Counted from the first letter of the stretch, positions 1 through 5,787 are shown. The stretch is 8,568 nucleotides of DNA from an uncultured Collinsella sp. (GCA_902492235.1 CABUKS010000044.1:1-8568); one strand, 5' to 3'. The notes: generated by a model not told the origin, from the sequence alone. Made by a program: numbers and translations.

Positions 1-54
1 TTTTCAACACCTTTCCCCACCTCTTTCCCCACCCCACCCCACCACTCCACCCCC
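1..54 (-). promoter_or_regulatory. G-rich leader of a gene off the left edge, with a G-quadruplex motif
   Basis: On the minus strand this stretch is strongly purine-rich. It carries four runs of four G at 40-37, 35-32, 30-27 and 18-15, separated by loops of 1, 1 and 8 bases, with a further run of five G at 54-50. That meets the usual pattern for a four-layer G-quadruplex. It ends at bases 14-10 with AAAGG, a plausible ribosome-binding site, about nine bases before the window edge, so a leftward gene probably starts at or just beyond position 1. The identity of that gene cannot be seen. The purine run itself is directly visible; folding of the motif and its role as a 5' leader are inferred. 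Confidence 0.45.
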
Positions 55-74
55 TATATGTTGCAAAACACCCC

Positions 75-88
75 CGAGCATATGTTCG
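75..88 (-). promoter_or_regulatory. LexA (SOS) box-like operator
   Basis: The 14 bases CGAGCATATGTTCG differ at one position from CGAACATATGTTCG, a well-known form of the Gram-positive LexA (Cheo) box, and fit the CGAAC-N4-GTTCG pattern. The site lies about 75 bases upstream of where a leftward gene would start. Two weaker ATATGTT half-copies flank it at 56-62 and 97-103. If real, LexA bound here would repress the off-window gene until DNA damage; lexA itself or another SOS gene would fit. A site this short can arise by chance, so the call is moderate. Confidence 0.5.
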
Positions 89-89
89 A

Positions 90-109
90 AAACACAATAT
101 GTTGTGTTT
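90..109. repeat. Perfect palindrome (8-bp arms, 4-base centre)
   Basis: AAACACAA at 90-97 is matched exactly by TTGTGTTT at 102-109 around a TATG centre. It begins two bases from the LexA-like box and contains one of three ATATGTT copies in the region. It could be a second operator for a dimeric regulator or a short RNA hairpin. As a minus-strand hairpin it would be followed only by a few T residues, so it is weak as a terminator. Confidence 0.45.
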
Positions 110-114
110 ACAGC

Positions 115-148
115 AACGGCGGGATGCCACCTGTGGCACCCCGCCGTT
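115..148. repeat. GC-rich hairpin
   Basis: Nine bases at 115-123 pair exactly with 140-148. After one mismatch (124/139), at least five more pairs follow (125-129 with 134-138), leaving a loop of about four bases. No T-run follows on either strand, so it does not look like a standard terminator. It sits upstream of the LexA-like site in the untranslated gap after xerD. Confidence 0.55.
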
Positions 149-151
149 CAA

Positions 152-177
152 CCTCAACCTTCAAGTTGACCTTGAGG
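152..177. repeat. Inverted repeat resembling a MerR-family operator
   Basis: CCTCAA at 152-157 pairs with TTGAGG at 172-177, and the interior contains a second, smaller palindrome, TCAAGTTGA (161-169). The layout CCTCAA...TTGAGG with a symmetrical centre recalls operators of MerR-family regulators such as SoxR, but the spacing differs, so this is only a resemblance. A TATAAA element on the minus strand (197-192) lies nearby and could be a -10 box for a leftward transcript. No regulator gene for it is visible. Confidence 0.3.
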
Positions 178-268
178 CGATTTTGCGTCCCTTTATATGC
201 CGTTCACATCGCCCCCAAACTCCCCCACCCAAGGCACGTGCGGCCCACCACCGCGATGCCAAGTGGCG

Positions 269-338
269 AAAAATGGGACGGGCCCCAGATTGCCCATGCG
301 CGCGCAAAAGCACGCCGTGGCAATCTGGGGCCCGTCCC
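269..338 (-). terminator. Long intrinsic terminator after xerD (20-bp perfect stem)
   Basis: Bases 275-294 and 319-338 are perfect reverse complements, giving a 20-bp GC-rich stem with a 24-base loop (295-318) that can itself form a short GC stem. Read on the minus strand, the stem is followed by A and then TTTTT (273-269), as expected for Rho-independent termination of the pyrG-xerD operon, whose last stop codon is about 35 bases upstream. The stem is much longer than a normal terminator, so it may also be a dispersed palindromic repeat recruited as a terminator. Confidence 0.75.
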
Positions 339-371
339 CAAATACCTATAAATTTGCAGGTCAGCGATGAG

Positions 372-1313
372 TTAACGATGCGCCAGCGGGTGCGCCGCCA
401 GATAGACCTCGGTCAGTTGCGTACGATCGACATGCGTGTAGACCTGCGTGGTCGATATATCGGCATGTCCCAAGATCTCCTGTAGCACACGGAGGTCTGC
501 GCCGCCCGCAAGCATATGGGTAGCAAAGGAGTGACGCAGCGTGTGGGGATGGAGTCCCACCAGCCCCACCTGGCGCCCGTAGCGCTCACAGATGGCATGG
601 ATGCCCTGGCGCGACAGACGGTGGCCGTTCTTATTTAAAAAGACCGCCGAGGTCTCGGTTCCGCGGGCATGGGCCGCCAAGCGAGAACGCCCCTCAGTTA
701 CATAGAGCATCAGAGCTCGCGCCGCGCTTCCCACCAGCGGGGACAGGCGTTCCTTTGAGCCCTTACCGCGAACGAGCACAAAACCATCGTCGATATGGAT
801 ATCGCCCACATCGAGCCCCACCAACTCGCTCACACGCAAACCGCATCCGTAGAGCACTTCCAAGATGGCATGGTCGCGCAAGCCCATCTCGCCCTCGGGG
901 AAGTCTTGATCGAGCAGCGCCGAGACATCCTCCACCGATAGATACTCCGGCAAACGCTCAGCCTTTTTAGGCAGGCGCAACGCCGTCGTTGGATTTTGGG
1001 CCACAGCCCCATCGCGCACCAAAAAGGCATGCAGGCCCTTTACAACCGCAAGCGCACGCTCCACCGAGGCATCGGAATAGCCCCCATCGCGACGGTCGGC
1101 GACAAAGCCCTCCACGACCTGACGAGTCACCTCTTCAAAAGACACAATACCCGCCCGCTCCAGATAGGCGCAGTACGTCGTCAGGTCACGACGATAGGCC
1201 GCAATCGTGTTGCGCGCCAAACCCCGCTCGACCGCGAGGTAATCGAGATACTCCCCCGCCGCCACGGCGAGCGACGAGGGAGTAGCTTCGGTATGTTCCT
1301 TATTCGACGGCAC
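372..1313 (-). CDS. xerD: Site-specific tyrosine recombinase XerD
   Basis: This is a cytoplasmic tyrosine recombinase that, with XerC, would resolve chromosome dimers at dif during division. From the GTG start it is 313 residues, close to the usual size of about 300. The N-terminal SAM-like core-binding domain covers about 15-105 and the catalytic domain about 120-305. All catalytic residues are present: Arg160 (GCGLRVSEL), Lys184 (RGKGSKE), His257 and Arg260 (HTLRHSF), His283 (LGHADI) and the nucleophile Tyr292 (VYTHVD). No ATG gives a family-like N-terminus. The GTG at 1313 lies two bases after the pyrG stop, so translation is probably coupled to pyrG; an upstream ATG at 1466 would need a long overlap with pyrG and an unrelated 51-residue extension. 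XerD rather than XerC or a phage integrase is inferred from length and from the pyrG neighbourhood, which recurs in actinobacteria. Confidence 0.9.
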   Translation of the reverse strand: MPSNKEHTEATPSSLAVAAGEYLDYLAVERGLARNTIAAYRRDLTTYCAYLERAGIVSFEEVTRQVVEGFVADRRDGGYSDASVERALAVVKGLHAFLVRDGAVAQNPTTALRLPKKAERLPEYLSVEDVSALLDQDFPEGEMGLRDHAILEVLYGCGLRVSELVGLDVGDIHIDDGFVLVRGKGSKERLSPLVGSAARALMLYVTEGRSRLAAHARGTETSAVFLNKNGHRLSRQGIHAICERYGRQVGLVGLHPHTLRHSFATHMLAGGADLRVLQEILGHADISTTQVYTHVDRTQLTEVYLAAHPLAHR

Positions 1314-1315
1314 CC

Positions 1316-2977
1316 TTAGTCCGTAGCAAGGTTCATGGGCGTCACCTGCAGACGGTCGACACCCTCGTGCTGGCCGATCGAAGCGCGCACGAACTCGCGG
1401 AACAGCGGCTGCGGGTTGGTCGGGCGGCTCTTGAACTCGGGATGAGCCTGGGTTGCCACATACCACGGATGCACGTCGCGCGGCAGCTCGACCATCTCGA
1501 CCAGGCGCTCGTCGGGCGACAGGCCCGAGATAACCAAACCGGCGTCCTCGAGCTGGTCGCGGAAGGCGTTGTTGAACTCAAAGCGATGACGGTGACGCTC
1601 GTAGACGAGCTCCTCGCCATATGCCTCGCGAGCGAGGGTATCGGCGGCGAGCTTGCACGGATAGGCGCCCAGGCGCATGGTGCCGCCCTTCTCGGTCACG
1701 TCCTCCTGCGAGCTCATCAGATCGATGACACTATACGGGCCATCCGGATCGAACTCGGAGGAGCTGGCGCCGGCAAGGCCGACGACGTTGCGTGCAAATT
1801 CGCACACGGCCACCTGCATACCCAGGCAAATGCCCAGATACGGAATCTTGTGCTCACGGGCAAACTCGGCCGCGAGGATCTTGCCCTCCAGGGCGCGCTT
1901 GCCAAAGCCGCCGGGGACCAGGATGCCCGAGGCGTCGCCCAAAACCTCGGAGACATTCTGCTCGTCGAGGCTCTCGCCGTCGACCAGCTGGACGTCCACA
2001 TGGCGATCGTAGAAGACGCCCGCATGGTGCAGGGCCTCGATAACCGACAGGTACGCATCGGGCAGCTGCGTGTACTTACCCACGACGGCAATCTTCACCT
2101 TGTCGGCGTGATGGTTGGCGTGATTCTGTTTGCGCAGGAACTCGTTCCACTCGCTCATGTCGCGCTCACGCGGGTCCAGACCCAGGCGCTCGCAAATGCG
2201 CAGGTCAAAGTCCTGCTCGGCAAGCAGCTGCGGAACATCGTAAATGCTCGCGCAGTCCTCGTTGGTAAAGACACAATCGGTGTCAACGTCGCAGAAGCTT
2301 GCGATCTTTCCGCGGATAGCGTCATCGATATGGTGGTCGGAGCGCAGCACGATGATATCGGGCTGGATGCCAAGGCTGCGGAGCTCCTTGACGGAATGCT
2401 GCGTGGGCTTGGTCTTGACCTCGTGGGCGGCGGCGATATAGGGAACGAGCGACACGTGGATGTAGCAGACGTTCTCGGGGCCGGCCTCCTTGCGGTACTG
2501 ACGGATGGCCTCGACAAACGGTTGGGACTCGATGTCACCGATCGTGCCGCCCAGCTCGGTGATGACTACATCGGAGCCGGTCTGTTCCTCAATGCGGCGG
2601 AACTTGTCCTTAATGGCATTGGTGACGTGGGGAATCACCTGCACGGTACCGCCCAAAAAGTCGCCGCGACGCTCGCGGGCGATCAAGCTCTTATAGATGG
2701 CGCCGGTCGTAAAGTTGGAATCGCGGGTCAGGTTCTCATCAATAAAGCGCTCGTAATGACCCAGGTCCAGGTCGGACTCGTAACCATCCTCGGTAACGAA
2801 GACCTCACCATGCTGGAAGGGGCTCATGGTACCGGGGTCGACGTTCAGATACGGGTCGGCCTTCTGCATCGTTACTTTGTAGCCACGCGACTTGAGCAGA
2901 CGGCCCAGCGAGGCCGCGGTGATACCCTTGCCCAGGGACGAAACCACGCCACCGGTTACGAACACATGCTTGGTCAT
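1316..2977 (-). CDS. pyrG: CTP synthase (glutamine-hydrolysing)
   Basis: This is the last enzyme of de novo CTP synthesis: it aminates UTP to CTP using ATP and ammonia from glutamine. At 553 residues it is of normal length. Residues 1-265 form the synthetase (amidoligase) domain, with the P-loop SSLGKG at 13-18 and the conserved ADPYLNVDPGTMSP block from 40. Residues about 293-535 form the class I glutamine amidotransferase domain with the triad Cys384 (GICLGMQ), His512 and Glu514 (HPEFKSRP). The ATG at 2977 begins the canonical MTKHVFVTGG, preceded by a weak AGGT ribosome-binding site. It is first in an operon with xerD and has a likely promoter at 3033-3064. Unusually, a short reading frame fills the leader and ends six bases before the start (see 2984-3034). 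Confidence 0.98.
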   Translation of the reverse strand: MTKHVFVTGGVVSSLGKGITAASLGRLLKSRGYKVTMQKADPYLNVDPGTMSPFQHGEVFVTEDGYESDLDLGHYERFIDENLTRDSNFTTGAIYKSLIARERRGDFLGGTVQVIPHVTNAIKDKFRRIEEQTGSDVVITELGGTIGDIESQPFVEAIRQYRKEAGPENVCYIHVSLVPYIAAAHEVKTKPTQHSVKELRSLGIQPDIIVLRSDHHIDDAIRGKIASFCDVDTDCVFTNEDCASIYDVPQLLAEQDFDLRICERLGLDPRERDMSEWNEFLRKQNHANHHADKVKIAVVGKYTQLPDAYLSVIEALHHAGVFYDRHVDVQLVDGESLDEQNVSEVLGDASGILVPGGFGKRALEGKILAAEFAREHKIPYLGICLGMQVAVCEFARNVVGLAGASSSEFDPDGPYSVIDLMSSQEDVTEKGGTMRLGAYPCKLAADTLAREAYGEELVYERHRHRFEFNNAFRDQLEDAGLVISGLSPDERLVEMVELPRDVHPWYVATQAHPEFKSRPTNPQPLFREFVRASIGQHEGVDRLQVTPMNLATD

Positions 2978-2983
2978 ATTGAG

Positions 2984-3034
2984 TTACCTGCGCTTCCCGT
3001 AGAAGTTGTCCATACACATCTTACGGGTCTTCAT
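2984..3034 (-). other. Possible leader peptide / structured leader of pyrG
   Basis: An uninterrupted 16-codon frame (MKTRKMCMDNFYGKRR) runs from ATG at 3034 to TAA at 2986-2984, six bases before the pyrG ATG. In-frame ATGs at 3019 and 3013 would give 11- and 9-residue forms. The same stretch holds an inverted repeat (CCCGTA and TACGGG on the minus strand, about 3027-3022 and 3001-2996). The first ATG overlaps the predicted -10 region and so may lie upstream of the RNA start, and no good ribosome-binding site is seen. It may be chance; I list it because its position immediately before pyrG would permit coupled control. Confidence 0.25.
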
Positions 3035-3064
3035 TGTAATACTCGCGCCGCGGACCGTTCGCAA
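3033..3064 (-). promoter_or_regulatory. Likely promoter of pyrG-xerD
   Basis: On the minus strand, TTGCGA (3064-3059) is followed 17 bases later by TATTAC (3041-3036), overlapping TACAAT (3038-3033), which is closer to the -10 consensus but 20 bases away. Either reading is a moderate sigma-A match. It lies after the terminator of the upstream winged-helix gene, so pyrG needs a promoter here. RNA would start near 3026-3029, giving a leader of about 50 bases. Confidence 0.45.
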
Positions 3065-3100
3065 TTTTTCTCGCGTGCGATTGCATTTCTCAATCTTGAA

Positions 3101-3131
3101 ACAAAACGCCGCCCGGTTTCCCAGGCGGCGT
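3101..3131 (-). terminator. Intrinsic terminator of the winged-helix gene
   Basis: Bases 3106-3113 pair with 3124-3131 in an 8-bp, almost pure GC stem with a 10-base loop. On the minus strand it is followed by TTTTGTTT. It lies 25 bases past the stop codon of the winged-helix gene and separates that gene from pyrG. Confidence 0.85.
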
Positions 3132-3155
3132 CGCTATGGCAAGGGTTACATGCTG

Positions 3156-3494
3156 CTATCGATCAGCAACCTCGTCCTCAAGCATTTCTTGAACGAGCAT
3201 GCCGGTACGGACGCCCTCAAGATACCACTCGCCACGTTCGGTGAGGCAAATGCCATTTGCAAGCTGACCGCCGTCGTCGCTATAACGCGAGACGACATCA
3301 ATCATGCCTTCGGAATCCAAGCGATCGATTGCAGCGCGGGCACGATACGGCGAAACCCCCACGCGCTCGGCAAGCGTTTTGCGCGAGAAACCATACGGCC
3401 CGCCATTGTCTTCGGTTTGCTGGTCGATCTCCATCAACACCAGCACCTCGACACGCTTCATATCGTTGACACTCGCACGACCCTTGCCCGCCAT
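3156..3494 (-). CDS. Small winged-helix DNA-binding protein
   Basis: This 112-residue cytoplasmic protein looks like a single winged-helix domain. Residues about 12-28 form a first helix (KRVEVLVLMEIDQQTE). FSRKTLAERVGVSPYRARAAIDRLDSEGMI (about 36-65) has the spacing of a helix-turn-helix plus recognition helix as in MarR/PadR/GntR-type folds, and LTERGEWYLEG (84-94) matches the strand-helix after the wing. No ligand or catalytic domain is visible, so targets and signals are unknown. The start at 3494 is chosen because GAGGAGG lies five bases before it; an upstream in-frame ATG at 3548 lacks such a site. The gene stands alone: DUF1846 upstream ends in a terminator and another terminator follows. 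A minus-strand TATACAAT at about 3618-3611 may be its -10 element, but no good -35 was found. I cannot assign a named family. Confidence 0.8.
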   Translation of the reverse strand: MAGKGRASVNDMKRVEVLVLMEIDQQTEDNGGPYGFSRKTLAERVGVSPYRARAAIDRLDSEGMIDVVSRYSDDGGQLANGICLTERGEWYLEGVRTGMLVQEMLEDEVADR

Positions 3495-3499
3495 AGCAG

Positions 3500-3506
3500 C
3501 CTCCTC
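3500..3506 (-). promoter_or_regulatory. Ribosome-binding site fixing the start of the winged-helix gene
   Basis: GAGGAGG on the minus strand is a near-ideal Shine-Dalgarno sequence, five bases before the ATG at 3494. It argues for the 112-residue protein over a 130-residue form starting at 3548. Confidence 0.85.
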
Positions 3507-3650
3507 AAACCGAGCACGAGCATCTAACGCGCCGTGCGCGACCGACACACCTCACGATGGCAGGTAATATCCATCATGCGGCATCCCGCTAAGGATGAAA
3601 CAGTTACGGTTATTGTATACCGCTCAAAATGTTTCTAGGCAGGTAAACAG

Positions 3651-3669
3651 CTATTTTTCGCCGAAATAG
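3651..3669. repeat. AT-rich inverted repeat upstream of the winged-helix gene
   Basis: CTATTT at 3651-3656 pairs with AAATAG at 3664-3669. It lies between the DUF1846 terminator and the TATACAAT element of the winged-helix gene, roughly 160 bases from that gene's start, where an operator could sit. Autoregulation by the winged-helix protein is possible but is only a guess. Confidence 0.3.
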
Positions 3670-3683
3670 GCGCTTTATTGATC

Positions 3684-3716
3684 AAAAAGCCGTACCGGGC
3701 GCTAACCCGATACGGC
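3684..3716 (-). terminator. Intrinsic terminator of the DUF1846 gene
   Basis: Bases 3689-3699 pair with 3706-3716, a stem of 10 pairs with one mismatch and a 6-base loop. It is followed on the minus strand by TTTTT (3688-3684). It lies 35 bases after the DUF1846 stop codon. Confidence 0.9.
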
Positions 3717-3750
3717 CAAAATGCAATGCAATTACCGCGGTGCTTCAAAC

Positions 3751-5232
3751 TTAGCGATGGAAGAAACCGCGGCGCTCAAACTTGGGCTCGCAGCACACGT
3801 TGATACCAAGTTTGCGCAGTACCGTCTCGTCCGTCGGCGAGATAATCACGCTAAAGAAGGCATCGCAACCGCGCAGCTGCTCCAGGCCCGAAAGGACGCG
3901 AGCGGCCGTCTCACTCGTGGCCGAGGTGATCGACAGCGCCATAAGCGTCTCGTCGGTGTGGAGGCGCGGGTTTTTACTGCCCAGGAAATGCGTCTTGAGC
4001 TTGCTGATGGGCTCGATCGCCTCATCGCTAATGACCTCGAGCTCAAGGTCGACGCCCGAGACATGCTTGAGGGCGTTCATAATGAGCGAACTTGCGGCGC
4101 CCAGGCGCGTGGAGGTCTTACCGGTCACCACGGAGCCATCGGGCATGACCATGGCACCCACGGGACCACCCGTCAGCTGCTCCCTGGTGAGGGCCGCCGA
4201 GCGCGCCGGTGAGTAGTTCTTATCGATGCCGGCTTTCTTCATAATAATCTTGAGACGGTCGACTTGCTCATCGCCCACGCCGGTACGGCGCACATTTTCG
4301 ACCGCGGTAAAGTAGCGGCGGACGATCTCCATCTTGGAAGCGTCGCGGCAGGCATCGTCATCGGTGATGGCAAAGCCGACCATATTGACGCCCATGTCCG
4401 TAGGACTCTGGTAGGGACTCTTGCCCAGGATCTTTTCCATCAGGGCACGGACCACCGGGAAGGCCTCGACGTCGCGGTTGTAGTTGACCGTGGTCTTGTT
4501 GTAGGCCTCAAGGTGGAACGAATCGATGATATTGGCGTCGTCGAGGTCAGCCGTGGCGGCCTCGTAGGCAATATTGACCGGATGCGTCAGAGGAAGATTC
4601 CAGACAGGGAAGGTCTCGAACTTGGCATAGCCGGCGGCCGTGCCATGCTTGTGCTCGTGATAGAGCTGAGACAGGCAGGTGGCAAGCTTGCCCGAGCCAG
4701 GACCGGGGGCAGTGACCACGACGAGCGGTCGGGTGGTCTCGACAAACTCGTTCTTGCCGTAGCCATCGTCGGACACGATCAGATCGACATCGTGCGGATA
4801 CCCCTCGATGGGATAGTGCAGCTTGGCGGGAATACCGAGCGCGTTCAGGCGGTTGCGGAACACATCGGCAGCGGGCTGGCCGGCGTACTGGGTGATGACC
4901 ACAGCCGCGACAGCAAAGCCGTTGCCGCGGAACAGGTCAACCAGGCGCAGCACATCCTCGTCATAGGTAATGCCGAGGTCACCACGAGCCTTGTTTTTCT
5001 CGATGTGGTTCGCGTTGATCGCGATGATAACCTCGACATCGTCGGCGATGCTCTTGAGCATGCGGAACTTGCTGTCCGGTTCAAAACCCGGCAGCACGCG
5101 GCTCGCATGATAGTCATCGAACAGCTTACCGCCAAACTCCAAATAGAGCTTGCCACCAAACTGCGAGATGCGCTCCTTAATGTGAGCAGCCTGCAGCTCG
5201 ATATACTTCGCGTTGTCGAAACCCTGGCGCAT
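3751..5232 (-). CDS. DUF1846 (UPF0371) family protein, function unknown
   Basis: The 493-residue protein has the length and sequence character of the DUF1846/UPF0371 family, found in many Gram-positive bacteria and anaerobes. I recognise the N-terminal GFDNAKYIELQAAHI (4-18) and FGGKLYLEFGGKLFDDYHASRVLPGF (25-50) blocks, the glycine-rich TAPGPGSGK (174-182) with P-loop-like character after a hydrophobic strand, and the TGKTSTRLGAASSLIMNALKH region (370-390). There is no signal peptide or membrane segment, so it should be cytoplasmic. The glycine loop suggests nucleotide or phosphate binding, but no reaction is established to my knowledge. The ATG at 5232 is chosen because GGGAG lies six bases upstream; ATG 5256 would add eight residues without a comparable site. 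It is transcribed alone, from a TATAAT element (5277-5272) to a strong terminator at 3716-3684. It contains nothing that ties it to its neighbours. Confidence 0.93.
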   Translation of the reverse strand: MRQGFDNAKYIELQAAHIKERISQFGGKLYLEFGGKLFDDYHASRVLPGFEPDSKFRMLKSIADDVEVIIAINANHIEKNKARGDLGITYDEDVLRLVDLFRGNGFAVAAVVITQYAGQPAADVFRNRLNALGIPAKLHYPIEGYPHDVDLIVSDDGYGKNEFVETTRPLVVVTAPGPGSGKLATCLSQLYHEHKHGTAAGYAKFETFPVWNLPLTHPVNIAYEAATADLDDANIIDSFHLEAYNKTTVNYNRDVEAFPVVRALMEKILGKSPYQSPTDMGVNMVGFAITDDDACRDASKMEIVRRYFTAVENVRRTGVGDEQVDRLKIIMKKAGIDKNYSPARSAALTREQLTGGPVGAMVMPDGSVVTGKTSTRLGAASSLIMNALKHVSGVDLELEVISDEAIEPISKLKTHFLGSKNPRLHTDETLMALSITSATSETAARVLSGLEQLRGCDAFFSVIISPTDETVLRKLGINVCCEPKFERRGFFHR

Positions 5233-5238
5233 ATATGG

Positions 5239-5243
5239 CTCCC
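5239..5243 (-). promoter_or_regulatory. Ribosome-binding site fixing the start of the DUF1846 gene
   Basis: GGGAG on the minus strand lies six bases before ATG 5232 and supports that start over the in-frame ATG at 5256. Confidence 0.7.
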
Positions 5244-5271
5244 GTCCCGTTTCCATTTAATGTTCTAGGCG

Positions 5272-5277
5272 ATTATA
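5272..5277 (-). promoter_or_regulatory. -10 element upstream of the DUF1846 gene
   Basis: A perfect TATAAT on the minus strand sits 39 bases before the start codon. No good -35 lies 16-18 bases upstream (the best hexamer there is GTATCG), and no TG extension precedes it, so the promoter may be weak or need an activator. Confidence 0.5.
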
Positions 5278-5315
5278 ACGGAGCCCGCCCTCCCCGATAC
5301 CCAGACCATCAACAG

Positions 5316-5510
5316 GCACCAACCAAACACGCCCACCGCAACCACCGGGGACCCGGGGTAGATCATTTGGGACGGGAAACAAGGCACTCAGCACCAACAA
5401 TGAAAACGTCACAGACAGAGCCAAAGCCAGCGAACGGGCACCAGAGTAGGCAAAGCGCCCTCTGCACCAACAATAGAAAGCACCGCAGGCAGAGGACGGA
5501 CAGCGAGCGA
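5316..5510. repeat. Imperfect direct repeats about 74 bp apart
   Basis: GCACCAAC recurs at 5316, 5391 and 5464, spaced 75 and 73 bases. The second and third copies share GCACCAACAAT and remain recognisably similar for about 46 bases (roughly 70% by eye, with one indel), through a CAG-CAGAG block and a shared CAGCGA. The first copy keeps only the start. The repeats lie in the gene-free gap between arcD and the DUF1846 gene. Open frames across them on both strands have no convincing start sites or recognisable protein character. Confidence 0.5.
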
Positions 5511-5535
5511 CGTCCAGGACGTACAAGTTGGCATG

Positions 5536-5577
5536 AAAAAGGCAAGGCATAGACCTTTTGGTCATGCCTTGCCTTTT
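5536..5577 (-). terminator. Strong intrinsic terminator, possibly bidirectional
   Basis: Bases 5537-5550 pair exactly with 5564-5577. After a single bulged A (5551), four further pairs (5552-5555 with 5560-5563) close on a TTTT loop, for 18 pairs in all. On the minus strand the hairpin ends in TTTTT; on the plus strand it ends in TTTT. It is the first clear terminator downstream of arcD, about 210 bases past that stop codon, so it probably ends the arginine cluster's transcript. Confidence 0.85.
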
Positions 5578-5619
5578 GAATGACAAATTGTCGTCCTGGG
5601 CGGCGCGCAGCGTCGACTG

Positions 5620-5646
5620 GTTGCGCGGTTCGTAGAACCGCGCAAC
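5620..5646. repeat. Perfect 12-bp hairpin with a 3-base loop
   Basis: GTTGCGCGGTTC at 5620-5631 pairs exactly with 5635-5646. There is no T-run on either side, so it is not a standard terminator. It is one of several hairpins between arcD and the terminator at 5536-5577. Confidence 0.7.
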
Positions 5647-5650
5647 ATAA

Positions 5651-5787
5651 GTGCGCCCCCTCCCGCGCACGGAACGGAAGGGGGCTAAAGGTAGGAGTCT
5701 ACCGGTGGGTTTACCCCACCGGACAGACGATGACCAGGTGATCCTCTACAGGATCGTCAAGGTTTCCGTGGGGTACCCGTTGGGTAC
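5651..5787. repeat. Cluster of smaller hairpins after arcD
   Basis: Four inverted repeats follow one another: 5651-5656 with 5665-5670 (which competes with 5655-5661 paired to 5679-5685), 5702-5709 with 5715-5722, 5740-5745 with 5750-5755, and GTACCC 5773-5778 with GGGTAC 5782-5787, which abuts the arcD stop codon. None has a clear T-run. They may protect the 3' end of the arcD message or be a decayed repeat. No gene is visible here. Confidence 0.5.

Noticed and set aside
1..371. CRISPR array or tRNA in the left gap
   Set aside because: The repeats are palindromes and short half-copies without regular spacers, and no cloverleaf was found.
58..485. Plus-strand frames of 97 and 128 codons at the left end
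   Set aside because: They cross several hairpins and the xerD terminator or run into xerD, with composition unlike the real genes here.
372..1313. Phage or island integrase instead of XerD
   Set aside because: Length, the placement after pyrG and the absence of an adjacent tRNA attachment site or mobile genes favour the housekeeping recombinase.
1367..3244. A 625-codon open frame on the plus strand opposite pyrG
   Set aside because: It is antisense to the fully recognisable pyrG, has low-complexity Ala/Leu/Gly/Asp character typical of GC-rich shadow frames, and runs past the pyrG promoter.
4264..5268. A 334-codon plus-strand frame opposite the DUF1846 gene
   Set aside because: It is antisense to a conserved protein, shows no recognisable domain and has shadow-frame composition.
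5257..5670. A 137-codon minus-strand frame with a hydrophobic stretch in the arcD-DUF1846 gap
   Set aside because: It begins at a hairpin, runs through the strong terminator and the DNA repeats, has no ribosome-binding site that I can see and matches no family I know. An internal 60-codon frame (5545-5363) fails for the same reasons.
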